DNA from: Saprospirales bacterium
GTDB lineage: Bacteria; Bacteroidota; Bacteroidia; Chitinophagales; Saprospiraceae
Reading direction: 5' to 3'
Assembly (NCBI GenBank): GCA_002698985.1
Contig: PAAY01000054.1
Location: 1-45,429 of the forward strand
DNA length: 45,429 nt
Numbering within the stretch: the stretch's first letter is position 1; each line of letters opens with the position of its first letter. A program made the translations under genes and the position numbers. Shown here in pieces: positions 1-6,477 of this stretch. The notes under the pieces are model-generated. The model was given only the letters and a program-made list of their open reading frames with translations, was not told where the DNA came from and did not search any database.

Positions 1-93
1 CAAAAAATTGGAAGAACCATGTCGCTGCTATACGATATTATTTTTGGCAATTTAATTTAGCGCAACAGCCTTACATTTGATGCACCGCCTAAT
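1..93. other. Foreign-looking AT-rich stretch interrupting nhaD
   Basis: This stretch is more AT-rich than the nhaD coding sequence it abuts. Reading nhaD on the minus strand, family-like sequence stops at about nt 93, and none of the three minus-strand frames beyond that point continues the antiporter: one hits a stop at once, one gives about a dozen unrelated residues. A simple frameshift therefore does not explain the break. The end of an inserted element or an assembly junction would. No transposase, terminal inverted repeat pair or target duplication can be recognised in the bases available, so the identity is open. Confidence 0.4.
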
Positions 94-645
94 AATGATG
101 TTCAAGGCCGTCACCTGACCGCCTATCCATAGCATGATTGTGGTGACATCACCAATCGGGCTCCAGGCGCCGCCGGCATTGGCTGCCACAACCACAACTC
201 CACCAAAAATCCAGATATCCTCTTTATCCCTCATCAATTTCCGGATCAGGGCAGCCATCACAATGGATGTGGTCAGGTTGTCCAACACGGCTGAAAAAAA
301 GAAAGAAATGATGCTGATGATCCAGAGCAGCTTGACCCTGTTGGTGGTATTGATCCTGTTGGTGACGACCTCAAATCCCTTGTGGGCATCCACTAATTCT
401 ACTATGGTCATGGCTCCCAACAGGAAGAAAAGAATTTCTGCAATCTCACCTACATGTTCCAATAGAGCAGCATCGATCTGCTCCATGTCCATACCAGCGA
501 GGATGGTATCTTTTCCAATTACCAGTAGTACCCAACAAATTACGCCTGTCAAAACAGCAGAGGCAGCTTTGTCGATTTTGAAAGGGTGCTCCATGGCGAT
601 GAAGAAATACCCGATTACAAAAGCGACGATCATTGCTATGTACAT
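52..645 (-). CDS. nhaD: NhaD-type Na+/H+ antiporter, N-terminal fragment
   Basis: NhaD proteins are inner-membrane antiporters exchanging cytoplasmic Na+ for protons. The 197 residues show the family's opening hydrophobic helix followed by EHPFKIDKAA (19-28), several membrane segments, LDNLTTSIV (121-129) and NAGGAWSPIGDVTT (156-169), all typical NhaD blocks. Full-length members are roughly 400-480 residues, so more than half is missing. Recognisable sequence ends near residue 184; the last dozen residues (Arg/Cys/Lys-rich) are read from the unrelated DNA at 1-93. The product would lack the C-terminal transport helices and is probably non-functional unless the break is an assembly artefact. 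A second in-frame ATG lies four codons in (nt 633). The gene is divergent from metK. Confidence 0.85.
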   Translation of the reverse strand: MYIAMIVAFVIGYFFIAMEHPFKIDKAASAVLTGVICWVLLVIGKDTILAGMDMEQIDAALLEHVGEIAEILFFLLGAMTIVELVDAHKGFEVVTNRINTTNRVKLLWIISIISFFFSAVLDNLTTSIVMAALIRKLMRDKEDIWIFGGVVVVAANAGGAWSPIGDVTTIMLWIGGQVTALNIIIRRCIKCKAVALN

Positions 646-973
646 GGCTTTTCAGTTTTGATACCCTTATCAGGTGTCCTGATGTCAAACCAGGTTGTGG
701 CAGCCATTCCCCTGAAGCGGGCTGTAGGTTAGAAACAACACCAAATCAATTTTCCGAATTATGTTTGGTGCAAGGTGACTTTTCCAGTGAAAAATCAAGG
801 CGCAATGTTAGCCAAGTGCTATTCATAATTCAAATGCAAGCGAAAAAAATCATTGCGAAGCGAAGGTGATTTTGGCCACCCGATGGACGTAATAATTCTC
901 ACTACCTGTAGAGGCCATTTTTCTATCTTTGCCCGTCAATTTCAACCCTTACAGTAAACCATTACGCACCAAG
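646..973. other. Divergent nhaD/metK intergenic region with hairpins
   Basis: This 328-base region separates the divergent nhaD and metK genes. It holds a perfect 7-bp inverted repeat (CACCAAA 739-745, TTTGGTG 764-770) that can be extended inward by AATT/AATT, plus short potential hairpins (CAGG/CCTG near 671-681, CAGCC/GGCTG near 701-724). A TAnnTTTG element lies at 924-931. I could not match the region to a known SAM or sodium riboswitch. The structures are visible; any regulatory role is speculation. Confidence 0.35.
924..931 (+). promoter_or_regulatory. Bacteroidota -7 promoter element of metK
   Basis: TATCTTTG matches the Bacteroidota -7 consensus TAnnTTTG exactly. No TTG is visible at the usual -33 distance. 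A transcript starting about 6 nt downstream would begin near 937, which rules out the in-frame TTG at 929 and supports the ATG at 974 as the metK start. Confidence 0.55.
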
Positions 974-2230
974 ATGCCTTACCTTTTCACTTCAGAAAGT
1001 GTGTCAGAAGGACACCCGGATAAAGTCGCCGACCAAATTTCCGATGCGCTGGTAGATCATTTCCTCGCATTTGACCCAGACTCCAAAGTAGCCTGTGAAA
1101 CCCTGGTGACAACCGGCCAGGTAGTTCTTGCCGGCGAGGTCAAAACAAAAACTTACCTCGATGTTCAGCAAATTGCCCGTGATGTAATTGGCAAGATAGG
1201 CTACACCCGCAGTGAGTACATGTTCGAAGCCCATTCTTGTGGTGTATTCTCTGCCATTCACGAACAATCGCCCGACATCAACCGGGGTGTTGAACGGAGT
1301 GCCCCCGAAGACCAGGGCGCCGGCGACCAGGGCATGATGTTCGGCTACGCAACAGCCGAAACCGAAAACTACATGCCGCTCGCCCTCGATCTGTCACACA
1401 AGATCCTTCAGGAACTTGCCGATATCCGCAAGAACTCCCCTGAACTCATGCCCTACCTCAGACCCGACAGCAAATCACAGGTCACCATTGAATACGATGA
1501 CGACAACACTCCGCTCCGCATCGATGCCATTGTGGTGTCCACACAGCACGACGAATTCGGCAGCGATGAAGAAATGCAAAAGAAAATCCGGGAAGATGTG
1601 ATCAACATCGTCATCCCCCGGGTCAAGGTAAAATACAACCCGAAAGTACAGGCACTTTTCGATGAGAACATTACCTACTATGTCAACCCCACCGGCAAGT
1701 TCGTGATCGGTGGCCCGCACGGAGATACCGGCCTGACCGGCCGTAAAATCATCGTTGACACTTACGGTGGCAAAGGTGCCCACGGCGGTGGTGCTTTCTC
1801 CGGCAAGGATCCTTCAAAAGTGGACCGTTCAGCAGCCTATGCAACCCGTCACATTGCCAAAAACCTGGTGGCTGCGGGTGTTTGCAACGAGGTATTGGTG
1901 CAGGTTTCTTACGCAATCGGTGTGGCCAAGCCCACCAACATCTACATCAATACTTTTGGTTCTGCCAGGGTGGACCTGAAAGACAGTGAGATTGCCAAAG
2001 TGGTCATGCAACTGTTTGACATGCGCCCCTACGCCATCGAAAAACGCCTCAAGCTGCGCAATCCCATCTATTTCGACACCGCCGCCTATGGCCACATGGG
2101 AAGAACGCCGGAGGTGAAAACCCTTGAGTTCACCGACGGATCCGGTAAGAAAGTGGTCAAAGAGGTGGAAACTTTCACCTGGGAAAAACTGGACATGGTG
2201 GATGAGGTGAAGAAGGCGTTTGGACTTTGA
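974..2230 (+). CDS. metK: S-adenosylmethionine synthetase
   Basis: MetK condenses ATP and methionine into S-adenosylmethionine, releasing phosphate and pyrophosphate, in the cytoplasm. The 418-residue product carries the N-terminal GHPDK ATP-binding block (residues 13-17), the GAGDQG hexapeptide (about 115-120) and the glycine-rich [16 protein letters not shown] phosphate-binding loop (about 271-287). Length is slightly above the typical 380-400 residues. The open frame can be extended upstream to a TTG at 929, but the -7 box at 924-931 lies on top of that codon and the family starts with a short Met-x-x-Leu-Phe-Thr-Ser-Glu segment, so the ATG at 974 is chosen. It is transcribed alone and closed by a strong terminator. 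Confidence 0.97.
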   Translation: MPYLFTSESVSEGHPDKVADQISDALVDHFLAFDPDSKVACETLVTTGQVVLAGEVKTKTYLDVQQIARDVIGKIGYTRSEYMFEAHSCGVFSAIHEQSPDINRGVERSAPEDQGAGDQGMMFGYATAETENYMPLALDLSHKILQELADIRKNSPELMPYLRPDSKSQVTIEYDDDNTPLRIDAIVVSTQHDEFGSDEEMQKKIREDVINIVIPRVKVKYNPKVQALFDENITYYVNPTGKFVIGGPHGDTGLTGRKIIVDTYGGKGAHGGGAFSGKDPSKVDRSAAYATRHIAKNLVAAGVCNEVLVQVSYAIGVAKPTNIYINTFGSARVDLKDSEIAKVVMQLFDMRPYAIEKRLKLRNPIYFDTAAYGHMGRTPEVKTLEFTDGSGKKVVKEVETFTWEKLDMVDEVKKAFGL

Positions 2231-2240
2231 TGGGTTTGAG

Positions 2241-2256
2241 GAACTGAAGAACTGAA
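2241..2256 (+). repeat. 8-bp tandem duplication after metK
   Basis: GAACTGAA occurs twice head to tail (2241-2248, 2249-2256) directly after the metK stop and runs into the terminator stem. Similar short micro-repeats sit in other gaps of this window. Confidence 0.6.
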
Positions 2257-2294
2257 GCCCCTTTGCAAATACTTGCAGAGGGGCTTTCCTTTTT
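2255..2294 (+). terminator. Rho-independent terminator of metK
   Basis: AAGCCCCT (2255-2262) pairs with AGGGGCTT (2279-2286), followed by a T-rich tail (2285-2294). It lies about 25 nt past the metK stop codon. Confidence 0.85.
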
Positions 2295-2314
2295 AGGAAA
2301 CCAAACGAATCATT

Positions 2315-2350
2315 AACTTTTGACCGTCTGAAATGGTGAAACCAAAAGTT
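2315..2350 (+). promoter_or_regulatory. Inverted repeat upstream of the T9SS cargo gene
   Basis: AACTTTTG (2315-2322) and CAAAAGTT (2343-2350) form a perfect 8-bp inverted repeat 20 nt apart, ending ten bases before the ATG at 2361. The left arm overlaps a near-match to the Bacteroidota -7 element (TAACTTTTG, one base too long). It could be an operator or part of the promoter; nothing shows which. Confidence 0.35.
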
Positions 2351-2360
2351 TGCTTCGACT

Positions 2361-3272
2361 ATGAAGAAATTCCTCTTCTTTTTGCTCTTCGCCGCCTTCG
2401 GCGCAACGACATTAGCGGGTCAGAATGCCCCGGTTATCCCCGTCGAAAATGCACAGTGGAAAGAGCTGCACATCACAATTGCAGGCCCGCAAACCAGGTT
2501 TACCGTTATCTGTGGCGACACCCTCATCGGTCAGCAAACCTGGAGCAAGGTCCATCTTGTGAGTACCGATACCAACCTGCAAGTGGTATGGTCCATTTAC
2601 CAGGGTGCCTTGCGCAGCGATGATACAAAAGCATGGTTCATCCCCGCTGAAACCACCGATACCATTTTGCTCTACGATTTCACATTGGAGGCAGGAGACA
2701 CCTTTGAATTGGTGCAGCCATGGTCAACCTGGGTGGACAAAATAGTCGTCGATTTCACAGAAGAATTGCTCATTGGCGGAAAGCTGCGAAAGGTGATTCA
2801 CTTTGAACCCATCCCATGGGCCTATGAAGATGAATTTTGGATGGAAGGCATCGGTAGCAACCGGGGCCTCTTGAACAGGGGCACGGGCCAGGGACCGGAT
2901 TATGGCACTTACCTCTCCTGCTTTCGCCACAATGAAGAAATCATCAACTTTTCACAACAACCCTGTTTGTTTCCTGATATGCCTGAGTGCCCGTTTTCCG
3001 GAGTTGGCGAATCTGACAAACCAGCTGTCAGCATTTATGTGAACCCAAACCCCGCCAACACCGAAGCAGTAATCAGCGTGTCCGAATCCGGCGTTCCGGA
3101 CTGGGAAGTAAAAATCTTTAACGTGGACGGGAAGCTGATCCACCGGGAGGAAACAACTCTTCCGCTCAGCCTCAGGGTGGATGAATGGCCGGCGAGGGTT
3201 TATCTGCTTTCGGTCAAATCGACGGGTAACAATTCTATACAATCGAGCCGCCTATTTGTGGTTCAGCACTGA
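2361..3272 (+). CDS. Secreted protein with T9SS type-A sorting domain
   Basis: This 303-residue protein starts with a classic Sec signal peptide (Met-Lys-Lys, hydrophobic Phe/Leu core, cleavage near Ala-Gly-Gln at about 20). Its last ~75 residues form the Por secretion-tail type: a VNPNPA motif, beta-strands including VKIFNVDGKLI, and a terminal strand ending RLFVVQH. Such C-terminal domains direct cargo through the type IX secretion system to the cell surface. The central region (about 25-220) is rich in Trp, Thr and Asp and I recognise no enzyme motif in it, so the function is unknown. The ATG at 2361 is chosen because it directly precedes the signal peptide. It converges with the PfkB-family kinase with 5 nt between the stops. 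Confidence 0.85.
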   Translation: MKKFLFFLLFAAFGATTLAGQNAPVIPVENAQWKELHITIAGPQTRFTVICGDTLIGQQTWSKVHLVSTDTNLQVVWSIYQGALRSDDTKAWFIPAETTDTILLYDFTLEAGDTFELVQPWSTWVDKIVVDFTEELLIGGKLRKVIHFEPIPWAYEDEFWMEGIGSNRGLLNRGTGQGPDYGTYLSCFRHNEEIINFSQQPCLFPDMPECPFSGVGESDKPAVSIYVNPNPANTEAVISVSESGVPDWEVKIFNVDGKLIHREETTLPLSLRVDEWPARVYLLSVKSTGNNSIQSSRLFVVQH

Positions 3273-3277
3273 GCCAC

Positions 3278-4078
3278 TCAAACCACCTTTAATTCTTCAA
3301 GGCTGGCGAATTCAACGCTCTTTGCAGCAATTGTCAGGGCAAAATCCATGGCTTCCGCTTCGTCGCCGCATTGCCAAAGGCGAATGGCAAAGGCCGTGGC
3401 AAAGACATCTCCGGCGCCGGTGCTTTCAACCAGGCGGGCAGGTTTTGCCGCAAAGTGCCTGGTGTTTCCGTTCATGATGAGTTCTGCCCCGTCAGCACCA
3501 TGCGTGATGAGCAGTCGTTTGGCTCGCTGGCGCAATTCCGATTCAACAGCTTCTTTGCCGGCAAGGTCTTCATCACTGACAGACAGCACTTCGGCCTTTT
3601 CAGGCCAATTTTTCAGGCTGATCGATTTTGGCGACACCCTGCCCTGCTCATCCCATTGCCTGAACCAACCCTGGGGGCAAACACAAAGCAATGTCTCCTG
3701 AAAGCAATCCACGAATTTGAAATCAACTTCGTCGGCAATGGGGCCAATCACTACGATATCGGGCATGGGCCAGTGGCGGGGCAAGGCCTCAGCTTTCAGC
3801 GCTGCTGCTCTGCTTCGCAAAAACTGGACACGGCCCTCTTCGGTGTAAATGTTCTCGAAGCAGGTGGTTGCCGGCGCAGGAACGACCTGCACTTTGGCAA
3901 AAGAAAATAATCCGGAGAAGCGGAAGTCGGGCCCGTGGCTCGTCAGGATGTGCACCCTGCAACCAAGTTGGTGGGCAACCATGGCACCGTAAGCGGCAGC
4001 CCCTCCGGCCTTGTAGCCTCCAGGAATCACATCGTGGCAGAGGTGCCCGATCAGGAGCATGTTTGGCTTGTCTGGCAT
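3278..4078 (-). CDS. PfkB/ribokinase-family carbohydrate or nucleoside kinase
   Basis: PfkB-family kinases phosphorylate sugars or nucleosides with ATP. The 266-residue protein has the glycine-rich substrate segment GGAAAYGA (25-32) and, near the C terminus, STGAGDVFATAF (219-230), where D224 is the expected catalytic base and the Gly-rich turn is the anion hole. It is shorter than typical ribokinases (about 300), mainly because the N-terminal half is compact. Substrate cannot be told from sequence. A second possible start is the Met at residue 7. It is separated from ilvE upstream by a terminator and preceded by a near-consensus -7 element, so it is probably its own transcription unit. Confidence 0.85.
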   Translation of the reverse strand: MPDKPNMLLIGHLCHDVIPGGYKAGGAAAYGAMVAHQLGCRVHILTSHGPDFRFSGLFSFAKVQVVPAPATTCFENIYTEEGRVQFLRSRAAALKAEALPRHWPMPDIVVIGPIADEVDFKFVDCFQETLLCVCPQGWFRQWDEQGRVSPKSISLKNWPEKAEVLSVSDEDLAGKEAVESELRQRAKRLLITHGADGAELIMNGNTRHFAAKPARLVESTGAGDVFATAFAIRLWQCGDEAEAMDFALTIAAKSVEFASLEELKVV

Positions 4079-4082
4079 TTTG

Positions 4083-4090
4083 CGAAGCTA
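4083..4090 (-). promoter_or_regulatory. Candidate -7 element of the PfkB-family kinase gene
   Basis: On the minus strand this reads TAGCTTCG, a 7/8 match to TAnnTTTG, ending only four bases before the kinase ATG. If used, the transcript would be essentially leaderless. Confidence 0.4.
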
Positions 4091-4094
4091 AGAC

Positions 4095-4129
4095 GAAAAA
4101 AGCCACCCTGAATAAGAGCGGCTTTTTTC
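4095..4129 (-). terminator. Terminator of ilvE
   Basis: GAAAAAAGCC (4095-4104) pairs with GGCTTTTTTC (4120-4129), giving a stem flanked by A and T runs on both sides. It sits in the 74-nt gap downstream of the minus-strand ilvE stop and could act in both directions. Confidence 0.8.
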
Positions 4130-4152
4130 AAATCGCAGAAATCGTGATGGTA

Positions 4153-5238
4153 TCAAGCCACGGTGGCAGGTGACGGACTTTTTACCGGCACCATCCAGTC
4201 ATAAGGATCTTCAATTTTTCCGGCACGCATTCCGTCGATGGTTGCTTTGGCAAAGGGGCCAATCTTGCGTTCCTCAACGGGAGGCAGTACCATGTGGAAA
4301 TCCTTGTAGGTAATCTCGCTAACATGCGATACGACGGCCGCTGTTCCGGCTCCGAAAGATTCCTGTAGTTTACCGGCTTTGTAAGCTTCCACCAGCTCAT
4401 CGATGGTGATGGGATACTCCTCCACTTCGTGTCCGGCATCTCTGAGCAGGCGAATGATGGAATCCCGGGTCACCCCTTTGAGAATGGTTCCGTAAAGTGG
4501 CGGGGTGATGACCTTGTTGTCGATGACGAAAAAGATATTCATTGTGCCGCTTTCCTGGATGTATTTGAACTCACGGGCATCCAGCCAGAGCACCTGGTCA
4601 TAGCCTTTTTCCTGGGCCAGCTTGGCTGGCAGCAGGGCTCCTGCATAATTGCCGGCAGCTTTGGCCTCACCGGTTCCGCCCAAAACGGCACGGACGTATT
4701 TGGTCTCAGCCAGCAGTTTGACCGGCTTGGGATAATAAGGCCCTACCGGGCAGGTGAAGATGAAAAACAGGTAGGAGTCAGAAGGCTTAACCCCAATGAA
4801 CTCATCAGTGGCGATCATAGTTGGCCGGATGTAAAGGGCACTGCCTTCACGTGGCGGAATCCAGCCCTGATCCAAATCGATCAAGGTGTGCAGGGCTTTG
4901 AGGAACATGTCTTCAGGGAATTCCGGCATGCACATTCGAGCTGCTGATTTGTTGAGTCGCTTGGCGTGCATCTCTGGCCTGAAGAGGTAGGGTTTGCCAT
5001 CCAGCGTTTTGGTGGCTTTCATCCCTTCGAAGATCTCCTGACCGTAGTGGAGTGCCATGGTGGCAGGGTGCAGGCTAAAACTCTTGAAGGGTTCAATTCT
5101 GAAATTTTGCCATTGCCCATCTTTGTACTCGGCCATAAACATGTGGTCAGAGAAAAGGCGTCCAAAAGGGAGGTTGTCAAAGTCAACCCCGTCGATTCTT
5201 GAAGAATTGGTCTTCGTTATTCTGATGTCCATATCCAT
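4153..5238 (-). CDS. ilvE: Branched-chain amino acid aminotransferase
   Basis: This PLP-dependent class IV aminotransferase interconverts leucine, isoleucine and valine with their 2-oxo acids using glutamate/2-oxoglutarate. At 361 residues it belongs to the longer BCAT subgroup rather than the ~310-residue E. coli type. Visible blocks are HYGQEIFEGMKA (64-75) and EAKAAGNYAGALLPAKLA (191-208), in which K193 is the expected PLP Schiff-base lysine. The segment following it, with an ESGTMNIFFV block, and a later TRDSIIRLL block match the cofactor-phosphate region. Start is the Met at 5238 or, two codons in, 5232. It has its own -7 element upstream and a terminator downstream, and is divergent from the 5343 gene. 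Confidence 0.95.
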   Translation of the reverse strand: MDMDIRITKTNSSRIDGVDFDNLPFGRLFSDHMFMAEYKDGQWQNFRIEPFKSFSLHPATMALHYGQEIFEGMKATKTLDGKPYLFRPEMHAKRLNKSAARMCMPEFPEDMFLKALHTLIDLDQGWIPPREGSALYIRPTMIATDEFIGVKPSDSYLFFIFTCPVGPYYPKPVKLLAETKYVRAVLGGTGEAKAAGNYAGALLPAKLAQEKGYDQVLWLDAREFKYIQESGTMNIFFVIDNKVITPPLYGTILKGVTRDSIIRLLRDAGHEVEEYPITIDELVEAYKAGKLQESFGAGTAAVVSHVSEITYKDFHMVLPPVEERKIGPFAKATIDGMRAGKIEDPYDWMVPVKSPSPATVA

Positions 5239-5254
5239 TTCGTTTAATTTTGCC

Positions 5255-5262
5255 CAAAGTTA
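5255..5262 (-). promoter_or_regulatory. -7 promoter element of ilvE
   Basis: The minus strand reads TAACTTTG, an exact TAnnTTTG match 16 nt before the ilvE ATG. No clear -33 TTG is visible. It lies back to back with a plus-strand element at 5289-5296. Confidence 0.5.
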
Positions 5263-5288
5263 TCCATTTCAGGGAGCCGAAGATAGCA

Positions 5289-5296
5289 TAAATTTG
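5289..5296 (+). promoter_or_regulatory. -7 promoter element of the small gene-rdgB operon
   Basis: TAAATTTG is an exact TAnnTTTG match about 47 nt before the proposed TTG start at 5343. It is divergent from the ilvE element, with 26 nt between the two boxes. Confidence 0.5.
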
Positions 5297-5342
5297 CCTG
5301 AACCAGAAATCTACACACACACTCCAAACAAAAACTTGTCAA

Positions 5343-5807
5343 TTGCCAAAAACAGAAAATGATATTCCGACAAGTCAATTTTTTGACTTTGAAATTTTCC
5401 CTCTCGATGATGAGTTTACGGGGAAAATCACCGGCGGGAACAAACGCAATATACTCGTGCTTACCATCCCAGCGCCGGACCAAAGCGATCATCAGTTTCT
5501 TGGGAAAGTTCTCTCGGCAGTTCAGGTCGATATTGATGATGACATCGCTCTGGCAACTGCGGAAAAAGCCCACAATTTCAACCTGGTAGAACTGGTAGGG
5601 GTTACGGGGGCCGAAGTAGTGCTCATCTTTGGTGTCAAGCCTTTGTCGTGTGGGCTAAATATCAACATGAAACTGTACCAACCGGTTTTGCACAATGGCA
5701 CAAAGTATCTCCTGTGCAACCAACTCGGTGAAATTGCCCAAAACCAGCAACTAAAACGCCATCTCTGGTCAGCATTGCAACAGATTTTCCCGACCAAAGA
5801 CCGGTAA
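5343..5807 (+). CDS. Conserved hypothetical protein upstream of rdgB
   Basis: This 154-residue soluble protein has no signal peptide or membrane segment. It looks like a small alpha/beta protein with a central block of alternating hydrophobic strands and a C-terminal helix containing NQQLKRHLWSALQQIF (about 133-148). I recall similar ~150-residue proteins with an N-x-QLK-x-x-LW ending in other Bacteroidota, some likened to a uracil-glycosylase-like or DNA polymerase III psi-like fold, but this is a weak inference. No in-frame ATG exists before Met-108, so a non-ATG start is needed; TTG at 5343 is the best candidate, and the frame is open back to 5292. The stop lies 10 nt before rdgB, so they are probably co-transcribed. 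Confidence 0.7.
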   Translation: MPKTENDIPTSQFFDFEIFPLDDEFTGKITGGNKRNILVLTIPAPDQSDHQFLGKVLSAVQVDIDDDIALATAEKAHNFNLVELVGVTGAEVVLIFGVKPLSCGLNINMKLYQPVLHNGTKYLLCNQLGEIAQNQQLKRHLWSALQQIFPTKDR

Positions 5808-5817
5808 AAAACAACCG

Positions 5818-6402
5818 ATGAAACGACTCGTATTTGCCACAGGCAATCCCAACAAAGTGAAAGAGGTGAGCGAAATGCTCGATGACAGCTTCGAAGTGGT
5901 CAGCCTGAAAGACATTGGCTTTAAGGATGAGCTTCCCGAAACGCAAGCAACCATCCAAGGCAATGCCCTGCAAAAGGCCCGTACCCTGCACCAGGCTTTG
6001 GGCGTTGACTGTTTTTCAGAGGATACGGGCCTCGAAGTGGATGCCCTGAATGGTGAACCAGGTGTCAATTCCGCCAGGTACGCCGGTCCTTCAAAATCCT
6101 CGGAAGACAACATTGACCTGCTCCTCGAAAAACTGAAAGACGAGCGCAACCGCACAGCCAGATTCAGGACGGTGGTTGCATTGATCCTGGATGGACAGGA
6201 ACACCTGTTTGAAGGCATTGCCGAAGGAGAAATTCTTTTGGAACGACAGGGTGAAGGAGGCTTTGGCTACGATCCGGTCTTTTTACCGAAGGGCGCCTCA
6301 AAAACTTTTGCCCAGATGGATTCCGAAGAGAAAAACGCCATCAGCCACAGGGGCAAAGCCATCCGGAAACTGATTTCATTTCTGAAAAATCAAATTGGGT
6401 AA
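5818..6402 (+). CDS. rdgB: XTP/dITP diphosphatase (RdgB/Ham1 family)
   Basis: RdgB/Ham1 enzymes hydrolyse ITP, dITP and XTP to monophosphates, keeping deaminated purines out of nucleic acids. The 194-residue protein matches the family length and shows the N-terminal ATGNPNKVKE nucleotide-binding block (7-16), SEDTGLEVDALNGEPGV with the metal-binding acidic residues (about 64-80), FGYDPVFL (about 149-156) and SHRGKA near the C terminus. The ATG at 5818 follows the upstream stop by 10 nt, indicating translational coupling in a two-gene unit. Confidence 0.96.
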   Translation: MKRLVFATGNPNKVKEVSEMLDDSFEVVSLKDIGFKDELPETQATIQGNALQKARTLHQALGVDCFSEDTGLEVDALNGEPGVNSARYAGPSKSSEDNIDLLLEKLKDERNRTARFRTVVALILDGQEHLFEGIAEGEILLERQGEGGFGYDPVFLPKGASKTFAQMDSEEKNAISHRGKAIRKLISFLKNQIG

Positions 6403-6419
6403 ATAGCTTATTTTCATTG

Positions 6420-6439
6420 TTTTAGTGTTGCCACTAAAA
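6420..6439 (+). promoter_or_regulatory. Palindrome over the -33 region
   Basis: TTTTAGTG (6420-6427) and CACTAAAA (6432-6439) form a perfect 8-bp inverted repeat around the loop TTGC. The loop contains the TTG that is correctly spaced to act as -33 element for the next gene. It may be an operator or a weak terminator of rdgB; it lacks a T tract. Confidence 0.45.
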
Positions 6440-6458
6440 GGCTAAAGCCCTACTTTTA
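6428..6458 (+). promoter_or_regulatory. Bacteroidota promoter of the acidic TPR gene and secG
   Basis: TTG at 6428-6430 and TACTTTTA at 6451-6458 are separated by 20 nt, which fits the TTG-N19-21-TAnnTTTG promoter architecture with one mismatch in the -7 box. It is the best-spaced promoter I found in the window and lies about 20 nt before the ATG at 6478. Confidence 0.6.
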
Positions 6459-6477
6459 CCCGCCAATTTTCGAAGAA

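Noticed and set aside
646-780. SAM-I riboswitch upstream of metK
   Set aside because: The characteristic conserved cores and pairing order of SAM-I could not be found on either strand; only short unspecific hairpins are present.
929-973. TTG start giving metK 15 extra residues
   Set aside because: The TTG overlaps the -7 promoter box and the added residues are not part of the family N terminus.
3278-4078. Specific naming of the PfkB-family protein as adenosine kinase or ribokinase
   Set aside because: Only general family motifs are visible; substrate-specific residues could not be assigned.
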